Assembly: GCF_023887685.1 (NCBI RefSeq)
Contig: NZ_JAMWMR010000011.1
Coordinates: 102,922-166,921 of the forward strand
Direction: 5' to 3'
Source: Streptomyces macrolidinus
GTDB lineage: Bacteria; Actinomycetota; Actinomycetes; Streptomycetales; Streptomycetaceae
Length of the DNA stretch: 64,000 bases
The notes beneath the pieces were generated by a model, which was not told the origin of the DNA, did not search any database, and worked only from the letters and a program-made list of their open reading frames with translations. The first letter of the stretch is position 1. Each line of letters begins with the position of its first letter. Below are positions 25,596 through 35,548 of this stretch, piece after piece. Position numbers and translations under genes: made by a program.

Positions 25596-27737
25596 CTACC
25601 GTTCCCCGTTCTCTTGCACGGAGTCCTCGGCCAGTTCGAACCAGATGGTCTTGCCCTCGCCGCGCGGGTCCACCCCCCAGGCGTCCGCGAGCATCTCCAC
25701 GAGGACCAGGCCGCGCCCGGAGGAGGCCAGCTCGCCGGGGTGGCGCCGGTGCGGCAGATCGTCGCTGGAGTCCGTCACCGCCACACGCATCCGGCGTCCG
25801 CCGAAGCGGTCCGCGGCGCCGGAGACCTCGGCGACGAGGAGTGCGTCGCTGTCGGTGTGGACGAGGACGTTCGCGAGCATCTCCGAGGTCAGGAGCACCG
25901 CCGAGTCGATCTGGTCCGCGCCGGACCAGTCGTGCAGCAGCTCGCGCAGCATCTGCCGGGCCTCCGCGATCCTTTCGGGTTCGGCCTGCGCGATGGTCAT
26001 GGCCGAGCGGCGCACGGTCGGCCGTACCCCGGTGCGCGCGTCCGCGCAGCCGCAGCCCTCGCCCGCCCGGCACAGCAGCAGGAGCGCGATGTCGTCCTCG
26101 CGCCGGTCGGTCAGCGGTCCTGTGGCGTGGTGCGAGGAGGGGCCGTGGACGGCCTGGACCAGCGAGTCCGCCAGCTTCTCCAGATCGCCGTCGTGCTGTT
26201 CGAGGATGTGGCGCAGCCGCAGCCAGCCGGTGTCGAGGTCGTGCCCGCCGGTCTCGATCAGGCCGTCCGTGCACAGCAGCATGGTCTCGCCGGGCTCCAG
26301 GACGAGGCGCGTGGTCGGGTAGTCCGAGTCGGGGTCGATGCCGAGCGGCAGTCCGCCCGCGGTCGGCCGGGTCAGGACCGTGCCGTCGGCCATGCGGATC
26401 GCGGGGTCGGGGTGGCCCGCCCGCGCGATCTCCAGCGTGCCGGTGGCGGGGTCCACCTCGACGTAGAGGCAGGTCGCGAAGCGCAGGTCGGTGCCGTCCT
26501 CGCCGGAGGTCATGCCGTGCAGGAAGCGCGAGGCGCGGGAGAGGACCGCGTCCGGGCGGTGGCCCTCGGAGGCGTAGGCGCGCAGGGCTATGCGGAGCTG
26601 GCCCATGAGACCCGCGGCCCGTACGTCATGGCCCTGGACATCGCCGATGGTGAGCGCGAAGCGGCCCTCACCGGGCAACTGGATCATGTCGTACCAGTCG
26701 CCGCCGACCTGGAGTCCGCCGCCGGTCGGGACATAGCGCGCGGCGACGGTCATGCCGGGTATCCGGGGGCCGAGGACGGGCAGCATCGAGCGCTGGAGTC
26801 CGTCCGTCAGTTCGCGCTCGGTCTCGGCGGCGCCCGCGCGGGACAGCGCCTGGGCGAGCATGCGGGCGACCGTGGTCAGCACCGAGCGCTCGTCGGGCGA
26901 GAACGCGACGGGGTGCTTGAACGCCGCCATCCACGCGCCCATCGTGCGCCCCGCCACGGTGAGCGGCAGGAACGCCCAGGACTGGCGGCCGAACTGCGCG
27001 GCCAGCGGCCAGGAGGCGGGGTAGCGCTCCTTGTACTCCGCGGGGGAGGACAGGTAGACGGCGCGGCCGGTGCGGACGACCTCGGCGGCCGGGTAGTCCG
27101 CCTCGCGCGGCATCTGGGTGAACGGGCTCTCGTCGCCCGGCCGGTGGCCGTGGTGGCCGACCACGGTCAGTCGTTCGCCCTCGGTGCCGAAGACCGCGAG
27201 GCCGTCCGGGGAGAACCCGGGCATCGAGAGGCCGGCCGCGACCCGCAGCACCTCCTGGGTGGAGCGCGCCTCGGCCAGCGCGCGGCCCGCGTCCAGCAGG
27301 AACGCCTCGCGGGAGCGGCGCCAGTCGCCGATGACGGCGGAGTGCGCGGTGGCGCCGGGGGCGGGGTCGGTGACCTCCTGGAGGGTGCCGACCAGCTCGT
27401 ACTCCCCGGTCTGCGGGTGGAACGACGGCTTGGAGCGGCTGCGGACGACCCGGACCACCCGCCCTCGCGCGTCCATGATCCGCATCCGGGCCTCGGCGAG
27501 CGTGCCCTCGGCGAGGGCGAGTTGGACGACGCCGTCGACCTCGTTCCAGTCGACGGGGTGGAAGCGGGCGCGGATCCCGGCCTCGGTGAGCGTCGTCGGT
27601 TCCGCGGGCAGTCCGACCAGCCGCGCGGCCTCGGCGTCGAGAGTGACGAGCCCGGCGGCGGTGTCGTAGCGCCACAGGCCGGTCGCGAGGGCGGCCAGGA
27701 CGTCCCCTACGGCGGGCAGGGGCTCGGCAGTACGCAT
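25596..27737 (-). CDS. PAS-GAF-PP2C (SpoIIE)-HATPase multidomain regulator
   Basis: The 713-residue soluble signalling protein has an N-terminal PAS-like domain (about 10-115; RARFHPVDWNEVDGVVQLAL). A GAF domain follows (about 130-320; FSPDERSVLTTVARMLAQAL). The SpoIIE-type PP2C phosphatase spans about 340-560, with GGDWYDMIQLPGEGRFALTI, GDVQGHDVRAAGLMGQLR, CTDGLIETGG and the closing DDIALLLL. An anti-sigma-type HATPase domain forms the C terminus (TSEMLANVLVHTDSDALLVA, SSGRGLVLVEMLADAWGV). This combination of kinase-like ATPase and phosphatase is common in Streptomyces and fits control of anti-anti-sigma factor phosphorylation. No sigma-factor gene is adjacent. The ATG at 27737 lies close to aspS, which diverges. 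Confidence 0.9.
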   Translation of the reverse strand: MRTAEPLPAVGDVLAALATGLWRYDTAAGLVTLDAEAARLVGLPAEPTTLTEAGIRARFHPVDWNEVDGVVQLALAEGTLAEARMRIMDARGRVVRVVRSRSKPSFHPQTGEYELVGTLQEVTDPAPGATAHSAVIGDWRRSREAFLLDAGRALAEARSTQEVLRVAAGLSMPGFSPDGLAVFGTEGERLTVVGHHGHRPGDESPFTQMPREADYPAAEVVRTGRAVYLSSPAEYKERYPASWPLAAQFGRQSWAFLPLTVAGRTMGAWMAAFKHPVAFSPDERSVLTTVARMLAQALSRAGAAETERELTDGLQRSMLPVLGPRIPGMTVAARYVPTGGGLQVGGDWYDMIQLPGEGRFALTIGDVQGHDVRAAGLMGQLRIALRAYASEGHRPDAVLSRASRFLHGMTSGEDGTDLRFATCLYVEVDPATGTLEIARAGHPDPAIRMADGTVLTRPTAGGLPLGIDPDSDYPTTRLVLEPGETMLLCTDGLIETGGHDLDTGWLRLRHILEQHDGDLEKLADSLVQAVHGPSSHHATGPLTDRREDDIALLLLCRAGEGCGCADARTGVRPTVRRSAMTIAQAEPERIAEARQMLRELLHDWSGADQIDSAVLLTSEMLANVLVHTDSDALLVAEVSGAADRFGGRRMRVAVTDSSDDLPHRRHPGELASSGRGLVLVEMLADAWGVDPRGEGKTIWFELAEDSVQENGER

Positions 27738-27989
27738 TGCCCCACTGTAAGAAGAGGTGATCGCTGGGTGCCACCGAAGGTAAGAAGAGAGTGACCTGGG
27801 GGCGGTTTCGGGTGATATTGGTCGCATTCGGCGGCGTCGGGCGAGATCCGTGGACGGTGGCGCCGAATGAGGAAGAGGCGATCTTGGCCTGGCCGGTAGG
27901 CTGGGTGGGTCCGGGCCCTGTCCGCCCGGAGGCGCCGGGGAGAAGCACCCCCGGAAAGACCCCGATCCGTGAAGACTGGATGAACGACG

Positions 27990-29753
27990 ATGCATCGGTA
28001 CAGGTCCCACACCTGCGGCCAGCTCCGCGCCTCTGACGTCGGCAGCGACGTCCGGCTGAGCGGCTGGCTGCACAATCGGCGCGACCTGGGCGGCATCCTC
28101 TTCATCGATCTGCGCGACCACTACGGCATCACGCAGCTCGTCGCCCGTCCGGGCACCCCGGCCTACGCCGCGCTGGACAAGCTGACCAAGGAGTCGACGG
28201 TCCGCGTCGACGGCAAGGTCGTCTCCCGCGGCGCCGAGAACGTGAACCCCGACCTGCCCACCGGCGAGATCGAGGTCGAGGTCGGCGAGGTGGAGCTGCT
28301 GGGCGCCGCCGCCCCGCTGCCCTTCACGATCAACACCGAGGACGGGGTCAACGAGGAGCGGCGCCTGGAGTACCGCTTCCTCGACCTGCGCCGCGAGCGC
28401 ATGCACCGCAACATCATGCTGCGCACGGCCGTGATCTCGGCCATCCGCCACAAGATGGTGGCCATGGGCTTCAACGAGATGGCGACGCCGATCCTGTCCG
28501 CCACCTCCCCCGAGGGCGCCCGCGACTTCGTGGTGCCCTCCCGGCTGAACCCCGGCCGGTTCTACGCCCTGCCGCAGGCTCCGCAGCAGTTCAAGCAGCT
28601 GCTGATGATCTCCGGCTTCGACCGCTACTTCCAGATCGCGCCCTGCTTCCGCGACGAGGACGCCCGCGCCGACCGCTCGCCGGGCGAGTTCTACCAGCTC
28701 GATGTCGAGATGAGCTTCGTCGAGCAGGAGGACATCTTCCAGCCGATCGAGAAGCTGATGACGGAGCTGTTCGAGGAGTTCGGCGGTGGCCGTCACGTCA
28801 CCTCGCCGTTCCCCCGTATCCCGTTCCGCGAGGCGATGCTGAAGTACGGCTCGGACAAGCCCGACCTGCGCGCCAAGCTCGAACTGGTCGACATCACCGA
28901 CATCTTCGAGGGCTCGGCGTTCAAGGCCTTCGCGGGCAAGCACGTACGCGCCCTGCCGGTGCCGGACGTCTCCGCGCAGCCCCGTAAGTTCTTCGACCAG
29001 CTCGGCGAGTTCGCCGTCTCGCTGGGTGCCCAGGGCCTCGCCTGGGTCCGCGTGGCCGAGGACGGCTCGCTGACCGGCCCGATCGCGAAGTTCCTGACCG
29101 AGGACAACGTCGCCGAGCTGACCAAGCGCCTGTCGCTGGCCGCCGGGCACGCGGTCTTCTTCGGCGCGGGCGAGTTCGACGAGGTCTCGAAGATCATGGG
29201 CGCGGTGCGGGTCGAGGCCGCCAAGCGCGCCGGGCACTTCGAGGAGAACGTCTTCCGCTTCTGCTGGATCGTCGACTTCCCGATGTACGAGAAGGACGAG
29301 GAGACCGGCAAGATCGACTTCTCGCACAACCCGTTCTCGATGCCGCAGGGCGGCCTCGAGGCGCTGCAGACCCAGGACCCGCTGGACATCCTGGGCTGGC
29401 AGTACGACATCGTCTGCAACGGCGTCGAGCTGTCCTCCGGCGCGATCAGGAACCACGAGCCGGAGATCATGCTCAAGGCGTTCGAGATCGCGGGCTACGA
29501 CCGGGACACGGTCGAGGAGAAGTTCGCGGGCATGCTGCGCGCCTTCCGCTTCGGCGCCCCGCCGCACGGCGGCATCGCGCCCGGCGTCGACCGCATCGTC
29601 ATGCTGCTGGCCGACGAGCCGAGCATCCGCGAGACGATCGCCTTCCCGCTCAACGGCAACGCCCAGGACCTGATGATGGGCGCGCCGACCGAGCTGGAGG
29701 AGGCCCGTCTGCGGGAGCTGCACCTGACGGTGCGCAAGCCGCAGGCCAAGTAG
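27990..29753 (+). CDS. aspS: Aspartyl-tRNA synthetase
   Basis: This class II synthetase of 587 residues is the bacterial-length enzyme with the GAD insertion. The N-terminal OB anticodon-binding domain includes [20 protein letters not shown]. Motif 2 appears as [20 protein letters not shown], and the C-terminal motif 3 region has [20 protein letters not shown]. The start [12 protein letters not shown] is the usual actinobacterial AspRS start. Streptomycetes that lack asparaginyl-tRNA synthetase have a non-discriminating AspRS; that cannot be decided from this window. A strong terminator follows. Confidence 0.97.
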   Translation: MHRYRSHTCGQLRASDVGSDVRLSGWLHNRRDLGGILFIDLRDHYGITQLVARPGTPAYAALDKLTKESTVRVDGKVVSRGAENVNPDLPTGEIEVEVGEVELLGAAAPLPFTINTEDGVNEERRLEYRFLDLRRERMHRNIMLRTAVISAIRHKMVAMGFNEMATPILSATSPEGARDFVVPSRLNPGRFYALPQAPQQFKQLLMISGFDRYFQIAPCFRDEDARADRSPGEFYQLDVEMSFVEQEDIFQPIEKLMTELFEEFGGGRHVTSPFPRIPFREAMLKYGSDKPDLRAKLELVDITDIFEGSAFKAFAGKHVRALPVPDVSAQPRKFFDQLGEFAVSLGAQGLAWVRVAEDGSLTGPIAKFLTEDNVAELTKRLSLAAGHAVFFGAGEFDEVSKIMGAVRVEAAKRAGHFEENVFRFCWIVDFPMYEKDEETGKIDFSHNPFSMPQGGLEALQTQDPLDILGWQYDIVCNGVELSSGAIRNHEPEIMLKAFEIAGYDRDTVEEKFAGMLRAFRFGAPPHGGIAPGVDRIVMLLADEPSIRETIAFPLNGNAQDLMMGAPTELEEARLRELHLTVRKPQAK

Positions 29754-29800
29754 GCGTCGCAGCGGGGCAGTCGAAGGGCCTCGGGGCGGAACTACGGTAG

Positions 29801-29834
29801 AGGGACCTGGAATCGAAGCGGATTCCAGGTCCCT
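29801..29834 (+). terminator. aspS hairpin terminator
   Basis: A perfect 14-bp stem (AGGGACCTGGAATC / GATTCCAGGTCCCT) with a 6-nt loop lies 48 nt downstream of aspS. Confidence 0.9.
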
Positions 29835-29902
29835 TCGCCGTTGGTTCCCGCTGCCGGATGCTGCGCGCCGAGTCACAGGTGCGTACAGGGTGCTCCTTAC
29901 CC

Positions 29903-29950
29903 GTGTCGGTCAGGTGTGCGGGACTTGTGTCGGTCAGGTGTGCGGGTGGT
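29903..29950. repeat. 24-bp tandem duplication over the Rpn gene stop codon
   Basis: Two adjacent 24-bp units share the 20-bp core GTGTCGGTCAGGTGTGCGGG (29903-29922 and 29927-29946). The second copy contains the stop codon of the minus-strand gene. Confidence 0.8.
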
Positions 29951-30860
29951 GTTCGCCTGCGTCTTCGGTGAAGAGATCCTCCGGTCGTTCGACCGTGCCG
30001 GAGCGATCCAGCCAGTCGGCGAGGCGATCGAGGTCGGTGCAGGAGGCGATGCGCTCGCGGGTGTCGTCGGAGACGTGAAAGCCGCGCACCTCGAGAACGC
30101 GCAGAATCCCCTTGGCCTCGCCTCTGGCCTCGCCTTCGGCCTTGCCTTCGGCCTTGCCCTTCAGGTAGGTCTCCTCGAAGAGGGTGCCCCTGCCCGGGAA
30201 GTAAGTCACGACCATCTTCTCCAGTCCTTTCCATACTTCCTTCGCCGGAGTGTTCTCCAGGCCGATTTCCACCAACTCGCACCAGTACATCGCCGTGGAC
30301 TTGTCGAAGGACCGCATCCCGCGGGCCAGCATGCCCAGTATGGCGGCGATTCTCCTGCTCTCGCTGTGCACGATGACCGAGATCGTCGCCAACGCCGGAG
30401 AATGGGCGACCGATGACTCGTCGGTGATCTCCGGGACGTTGTCCGGGCCGATCACGAAGGGACGCGTGGTCTGGGTCGACCAGGGACCGACACGGCATTC
30501 GAAGGGACCTGCCGCCCAATGTGCGGTCCGCTGGTTCTTGCAGACGGTGACCAGCAGCACCGGGAGTTCGTACTTCGCGTGCAGGTAGGCCACGTAATAG
30601 GCCCAACTGGTGCCCTTGTCCAGGTCCTGCTTGGTCTGGGCCTCCACGGCGACCAGGAAGTGTTCTCCCTCCGACGGCTCGACTCTCAGGACGGTGTCCA
30701 CACGGCGTTCCATGGGCCGGATCTCTGTGGCGTCGGGGGTGAGCGCCTCGATGATCGCCTTCGCCGGCGGCGGGAGGCCGAGCATCTCGAAGACGGGGGT
30801 GAGGGCTTCCGGATGGTCCTGGAAGATCCGGTGTGAGGCCTCGTGTGTTGATGTGACCAT
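29934..30860 (-). CDS. Rpn-family (PD-(D/E)XK) putative nuclease
   Basis: The 308-residue protein matches the recombination-promoting-nuclease/transposase-31 type found in many copies in Streptomyces. The nuclease core shows Asp 55 (RRVDTVLRV), then Glu 73 and Gln 75 in FLVAVEAQTKQ, the E-x-Q variant of the PD-(D/E)XK motif. YVAYLHAKYELPVLLVTVCK follows. Near residue 250 is the low-complexity run KGKAEGKAEGEARGEAKGIL that these proteins commonly carry before a C-terminal helical region. Rpn proteins increase recA-independent recombination and some act in phage defence. It is isolated between aspS and metG, which suggests a mobile or expanded family member. Confidence 0.75.
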   Translation of the reverse strand: MVTSTHEASHRIFQDHPEALTPVFEMLGLPPPAKAIIEALTPDATEIRPMERRVDTVLRVEPSEGEHFLVAVEAQTKQDLDKGTSWAYYVAYLHAKYELPVLLVTVCKNQRTAHWAAGPFECRVGPWSTQTTRPFVIGPDNVPEITDESSVAHSPALATISVIVHSESRRIAAILGMLARGMRSFDKSTAMYWCELVEIGLENTPAKEVWKGLEKMVVTYFPGRGTLFEETYLKGKAEGKAEGEARGEAKGILRVLEVRGFHVSDDTRERIASCTDLDRLADWLDRSGTVERPEDLFTEDAGEHHPHT

Positions 30861-31052
30861 GGGCGCAACGTTGGCCGGTCATGGAGCGGGTTGGCCGGGA
30901 GATCGGCGAGTGTTCACTCGTTCGGGAAGTGAAGAAACGTTCAGAGCGTGTGTGAGGAGACGGCCGTATGTGACCTGGGCCGCTAGGGCCTCGACTCGCG
31001 CTTACGGTGCGGGGGCTCCTCGTATGCCGCGGAGCGGTCGGCTTCCCCTGTG

Positions 31053-31092
31053 CGCGCGCCCCACTCCTGATCGACCAGGAATGGGGCGCGCG
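31053..31092 (-). terminator. metG hairpin terminator
   Basis: A 17-bp stem with one mismatch (CGCGCGCCCCACTCCTG / CAGGAATGGGGCGCGCG) and a 6-nt loop lies just after the metG stop on the minus strand. Confidence 0.88.
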
Positions 31093-31109
31093 GGGGTGTG
31101 CGGGGCGGG

Positions 31110-32825
31110 TCAGCCCTCGGTGCCGCCGAAGCGTTCCTTGTACGTCTCCAGGTCCTCGTCCGTGAGCTTGGCGAACAGGACCGGCGGGACCGTGAAGGGC
31201 GTGCCGGTGGGCACCGCGGTCAGGGACTTCGCCTCGTCGGGCGTGACCCAGCTCGCCGTGTCGTCCGGCAGGGCGAACGCCGCGCGCATCCTCGCCGCCG
31301 TGGCGGGGATGAACGGCTCGGAGACCACCGCGTAGAGGTGGATCAGGTTCATCGCCGTGCGCAGGGTGAGGGCCGCGCCGTCCTTGTCGGTCTTGATCTC
31401 CAGCCAGGGGGCCTTCTCCTCCAGGTAGGAGTTGCCCGCCGACCAGAGCGCGCGCAGCGCCGCCGCCGCCTTGCGGAACTGGAGCGCCTCCATGTGCTCC
31501 TCGTACTCGGCGAGGAGCCGCGCGATCTCCTCGCCCAGCTTCGCCTCGGGCTCGCCCGGCGTACCGCCGTCGGGGACCTCCTCGCCGAAGCGCTTCTTGG
31601 AGAAGGACAGGACGCGGTTGACGAAGTTGCCGAGGGTGTCGGCGAGGTCCTTGTTGACCGTGGCCGTGAAGTGCTCCCAGGTGAAGGACGAGTCGTCCGA
31701 CTCCGGCGCGTTGGCGATCAGGAAGTAGCGCCAGTAGTCGGCCGGGAGGATGTCCAGGGCCTGGTCGGTGAAGACGCCCCGCTTCTGGGAGGTGGAGAAC
31801 TTACCGCCGTAGTACGTCAGCCAGTTGAAGGCCTTGACGTAGTCGACCTTCTTCCACGGCTCGCGCACGCCGAGCTGCGTGGCCGGGAACATCACCGTGT
31901 GGAACGGGACGTTGTCCTTCGCCATGAACTCGGTGTAGCGGACCGCGTCGTCCGCGTCGTACCACCAGGACTTCCAGTCGCGGTTCTCCGGGTCCTGGTC
32001 CGACCACTCCTTCGTCGCGCCGATGTACTCGATCGGGGCGTCGAACCAGACGTAGAAGACCTTGCCCTCCGCCGCCAGCTCGGGCCAGGTGTCCGCGGGG
32101 ACCGGGACGCCCCAGTCCAGGTCGCGGGTGATCGCCCGGTCGTGCAGGCCCTCGGTCAGCCACTTGCGGGCGATCGAGGAGGCCAGGTGCGGCCAGTGCC
32201 GCTCGTGGCGGGCGACCCACTCCTCCACCTCGTGCTGGAGCTTCGACTGGAGGAGGAAGAGATGCTTGGTCTCCCTGACCTCCAGGTCCGTGGCGCCGGA
32301 GATGGCGCTGCGCGGGTCGATCAGGTCCGTGGGGTCGAGGACCCGGGTGCAGTTCTCGCACTGGTCGCCGCGGGCCTTGTCGTAGCCGCAGTGGGGGCAG
32401 GTGCCCTCCACATAGCGGTCGGGGAGGAAGCGGCCGTCCGTGGGCGAGTACACCTGGCGGATGGAGCGTTCCTCGATGAAGCCGTTCTCGTGCAGCTTGC
32501 GGGCGAAGTGCTGCGTGATCTCGACGTTCTCCGGGCTGGAGCTGCGGCCGAAGTAGTCGAAGGAGAGCGCGAAGCCGTCGTAGACCGCCTTCTGGGCGTC
32601 ATGGGCCTGCGCACAGAACGTGTCCACCGGGATGCCCTGCTCCTTGGCGGCCAGCTCGGCGGGGGTGCCGTGCTCGTCCGTCGCGCAGATGTACAGGACG
32701 TCGTGGCCACGCTGGCGGAGGTACCGGGAGTACACGTCCGCCGGGAGCATGGACCCCACCATGTTGCCCAGGTGCTTGATCCCGTTGATGTACGGAAGGG
32801 CGCTGGTGATGAGGTGTCGAGCCAT
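31110..32825 (-). CDS. metG: Methionyl-tRNA synthetase
   Basis: This class I synthetase has 571 residues. [20 protein letters not shown] carries the HIGH-type signature and FSTSQKRG is the KMSKS equivalent in its KFSTS form. A zinc knuckle is present ([17 protein letters not shown]), indicating the four-Cys zinc-binding type. The C-terminal anticodon-binding helical domain is complete and there is no Trbp111-like extension, so the enzyme is probably monomeric. The gene stands alone with a strong terminator and about 230 bp upstream of the start. Confidence 0.97.
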   Translation of the reverse strand: MARHLITSALPYINGIKHLGNMVGSMLPADVYSRYLRQRGHDVLYICATDEHGTPAELAAKEQGIPVDTFCAQAHDAQKAVYDGFALSFDYFGRSSSPENVEITQHFARKLHENGFIEERSIRQVYSPTDGRFLPDRYVEGTCPHCGYDKARGDQCENCTRVLDPTDLIDPRSAISGATDLEVRETKHLFLLQSKLQHEVEEWVARHERHWPHLASSIARKWLTEGLHDRAITRDLDWGVPVPADTWPELAAEGKVFYVWFDAPIEYIGATKEWSDQDPENRDWKSWWYDADDAVRYTEFMAKDNVPFHTVMFPATQLGVREPWKKVDYVKAFNWLTYYGGKFSTSQKRGVFTDQALDILPADYWRYFLIANAPESDDSSFTWEHFTATVNKDLADTLGNFVNRVLSFSKKRFGEEVPDGGTPGEPEAKLGEEIARLLAEYEEHMEALQFRKAAAALRALWSAGNSYLEEKAPWLEIKTDKDGAALTLRTAMNLIHLYAVVSEPFIPATAARMRAAFALPDDTASWVTPDEAKSLTAVPTGTPFTVPPVLFAKLTDEDLETYKERFGGTEG

Positions 32826-32964
32826 CGCGGGCTGCTCCCAAGTCGCTGCACGGAGTGACGATCAATCGGATTTTCGGGTCGGCTGGATCGTCTACGAACC
32901 TTGAAATCGTAGCCGACATGGGTACGCCGCCCGCGTCCCGTTTTATGAGCTGAGAAGCCCGGCG

Positions 32965-32996
32965 CTCCTGAGGGGGTCGTACGACTGCCTCAGGAG
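32965..32996 (-). terminator. Possible terminator after VWA gene
   Basis: A 9-bp inverted repeat (CTCCTGAGG / CCTCAGGAG) with a 14-nt loop lies about 60 nt beyond the VWA gene stop. Confidence 0.4.
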
Positions 32997-33053
32997 GCCT
33001 TGGGGGGAGGGATGCGGGCGGCGCTGGGGGGTTCGCTGGGGGTTGCTGCGGGC

Positions 33054-35321
33054 TTACGGGCGCCAGTTCGCCAGTACGCCCTCGTAGACCTCCGTGTCGG
33101 TGAGTTCCCGGGGGGTCTCGCCGGCGAGGAAGTGTGCCGTGTTGTCGGCCTTGAGCTTGCGGAGGTAGTCGAAGGCCTTGTGCTCCGGGTCACCGAAGGC
33201 GACGAAGGAGAAGAAGACGGCGGGGTGGTTCTTCGCGGCGGCCGTGAGCGCCTGGGTGGCGGGCGTCTTGGTGTCCGGGGCGCCGTCCGTCTGGAAGATC
33301 ACCAGGGCGGGCAGGGCGGGGTCCGCGGACTGCTCGTGGTGGGCGACGACCGCGTCCACCGCCGCGTGGTAGCTGGTGCGGCCCATGCGACCGAGGGCCG
33401 AGTGGAGTTCGTCGATCTTGTTCTCGTACGCGGCGAGGGTGAGTTCGCCGGTGCCGTCCAGCTCGGTGGAGAAGAACACGACGTGGACCGAGGCCTCGGG
33501 GTCGAGGTGCGCGGCGAGCGCGAGGGCCTGCTCACCGAGGGCCTGCGCGGAGCCGTCCTTGTAGTACGGGCGCATGGACGCGGAACGGTCCAGCACGAGG
33601 TACACCTTGGCCCGCGCACCGGCAAGCTCGCGCCGCCCGAGCACGGCACCGGCGGCCTGATAGGCGGTGGCGAGCCCGGGGGCCAGGGAGGCGACGCGGT
33701 CGTGGGGGACGGCGGGCTGGGCCGTGCCGTCGGAGCCGTCGGTGACGGGGTTCTGGGGCTGGGCCTCGGCTTCGGGTGCGGCTTCCGGGGTGGGCTGGGG
33801 CTCGGCTGCCACGTCGGCGTCGGCCGGGGTCTGCGGCTCGGGCTCGGCCGCGACCTCCTCCGGTGCGCTCGCCGTCTCCGGCTCGGGGCTCTCCTCGGCC
33901 TCGGGCTGCGGCGCGGTGTCCGTGGCGGGCTCGGCTGTGGCCTGCGGTTCGGGTTCGACGGTCGTCTCGGTCGAGACCTCGGCGATGGGCTCGGGGTCCG
34001 GTGCGCTCGCTGTCTCGGGCTCGGGGGTGGGCTCCGGCTCCGTGGCCTCCGGTTCCGGGATGACCTCGGCCTGCGGTTCAACGGCGGCTTCCGGCATGGC
34101 CGTGACCTCGGCCTGCGGCTCGGGCTCGGTCTCTGCGGTGGCCGTTGTCTGCGTGTCGAGCTGGGCGGCCTCGGGTTCCGGGTTCATGGCCTGCGGCTCG
34201 GGGGTGACGTCGATCTGGGGTTCGGGCTCCGCCGTGACCTCGGCGGTGGGCTGCGGCTCCGGGGTGTTCGCCGTCTCCGGTTCGGAGGCGGGCTGGGGCT
34301 CCGGGCTCTCCTCGGTCTCGGGCTGAAGCTCGGGGTCTGAGATCGTCTCCGCCTCGGGTTCCGGGTTCGTGGCCTGCGGTTCGAGGGTGACGTCAGCCTG
34401 CGGTTCGTCCGTGGCCTTGGGCTCGGCCTCTGCCGTGACCTTCAGCTCCGGGGTGGGCGCGGCCTGCGGATCGTCCGTGGCCTCCGGCTCGGGGGTGACG
34501 TCGATCTGCGGTTCGGGCTCCGCCGTGACCTCGGCGGTGGGCTGCGGCTCCGGGGTGTTCGCCGTCTCCGGTTCGGAGGCGGGCCGGGGCTCCGGGCTCT
34601 CCTCGGTCTCGGGCTGAGGCTCAGGGTCTGCGTCGGTCTCCGCCGGGGTGTCCTCGGTCTGCGGTTCAACGGCGGCTTCCGGCGTGGCCGTGGCTTCGGG
34701 CTCGGTCTCCGCGATGACCGTCGTCTGCGTCTCGGGCTGGGTGGCCTGCGGCTCGGGGGCGACGTCGGCTTCGGGCTCGTTCGCCGCCGTAGCCGTCGTC
34801 TCCGCCTCGGACTCCGGTGCGTCCGCCGTCTCGGCCTCGGCCTTGGGTTCCGGGCTCTCTTCGGCCTTGGACTGCGGTCCCGTGGCCTCCGGTTCGGGGC
34901 TGGCCTCGGCCTCAGGCTTGGTCTCCGCCTTGGGCTGCGGCTCCGGGGTGACGTCTGCCTGCGGTTCCGGCGTGGTCTCGGCCCCGGGTTCGTCTGTGGT
35001 CGTCGTCTCCGACGACTCGGGCTTCGTGACCTCGGGCGGGGCCGACTCGGTGGTTTCCGGTTCCGTCGCACGCGATGCCTGGCGCGGCACCGTCACGTTC
35101 TCGAAGGCCGCCTTCACCAGCTCGTGTTCCTGCGCCCCCGGCGCCTCCGCCTCCGACTCCGGCGACTGTTCCGGGATGTCGGCCGCGGGCTCCGTGACGG
35201 GCGGCTCCGGTTCTGCCGTTGCCACCGGCGAGGTGGTCGTCTCCTCCGAGGGCTCCCCCTCGGCGGCGCGACCCTTGCGTGAGCGGCCGAACGCGTTCCG
35301 CAGGAGAGTGAGAATGCCCAT
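33054..35321 (-). CDS. VWA-domain protein with very long Glu/Pro/Thr-rich repeat region
   Basis: This 755-residue protein begins with a short basic motif ([19 protein letters not shown]). About 500 low-complexity residues rich in Glu, Pro, Thr, Ala and Gln follow, built from reiterated [16 protein letters not shown] and [20 protein letters not shown] units. The last 200 residues are a von Willebrand A domain: [18 protein letters not shown] supplies the DxSxS metal site (MIDAS), and [17 protein letters not shown] and [20 protein letters not shown] follow, as in TerF/TerY-like proteins of tellurite-resistance systems. No signal peptide is seen, so the protein is probably cytoplasmic with a long spacer. 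The ATG at 35321 has GAAGGG 8 nt upstream. Repeat number is likely to vary between strains. Confidence 0.85.
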   Translation of the reverse strand: MGILTLLRNAFGRSRKGRAAEGEPSEETTTSPVATAEPEPPVTEPAADIPEQSPESEAEAPGAQEHELVKAAFENVTVPRQASRATEPETTESAPPEVTKPESSETTTTDEPGAETTPEPQADVTPEPQPKAETKPEAEASPEPEATGPQSKAEESPEPKAEAETADAPESEAETTATAANEPEADVAPEPQATQPETQTTVIAETEPEATATPEAAVEPQTEDTPAETDADPEPQPETEESPEPRPASEPETANTPEPQPTAEVTAEPEPQIDVTPEPEATDDPQAAPTPELKVTAEAEPKATDEPQADVTLEPQATNPEPEAETISDPELQPETEESPEPQPASEPETANTPEPQPTAEVTAEPEPQIDVTPEPQAMNPEPEAAQLDTQTTATAETEPEPQAEVTAMPEAAVEPQAEVIPEPEATEPEPTPEPETASAPDPEPIAEVSTETTVEPEPQATAEPATDTAPQPEAEESPEPETASAPEEVAAEPEPQTPADADVAAEPQPTPEAAPEAEAQPQNPVTDGSDGTAQPAVPHDRVASLAPGLATAYQAAGAVLGRRELAGARAKVYLVLDRSASMRPYYKDGSAQALGEQALALAAHLDPEASVHVVFFSTELDGTGELTLAAYENKIDELHSALGRMGRTSYHAAVDAVVAHHEQSADPALPALVIFQTDGAPDTKTPATQALTAAAKNHPAVFFSFVAFGDPEHKAFDYLRKLKADNTAHFLAGETPRELTDTEVYEGVLANWRP
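34198..34618. repeat. Internal ~130-bp direct repeat in VWA gene
   Basis: Segments at about 34198-34327 and 34489-34618 are near-identical direct copies offset by 291 bp (97 codons). They encode the same 40-odd residue block around [20 protein letters not shown]. The offset is a multiple of three, so recombination between the copies would keep the reading frame. Confidence 0.8.
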
Positions 35322-35548
35322 GTGCGCAACCCTTCGCATGAGGTGAAGCCCGTCAATCCCTGGCCAGGACGGACACGTAAGGTTAGCGGCCACGGGCAGT
35401 GATCTTGGGCAGGGTCCGACCATCGGAAGCGCCCGATGTCAACACCACGATCCCGCCACCGCCGACCTCGCGCTCCCTCCCGCCGCCCCCGAGGCCACCG
35501 CTGCCACCTCTTCGGCGCAACTCCCCCCGCCCTCAGCAGGCGGAACGG

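Noticed and set aside
30900..32858. Plus-strand open frame opposite metG
   Set aside because: Arg/Val/Gly-rich shadow of the strongly supported metG gene.
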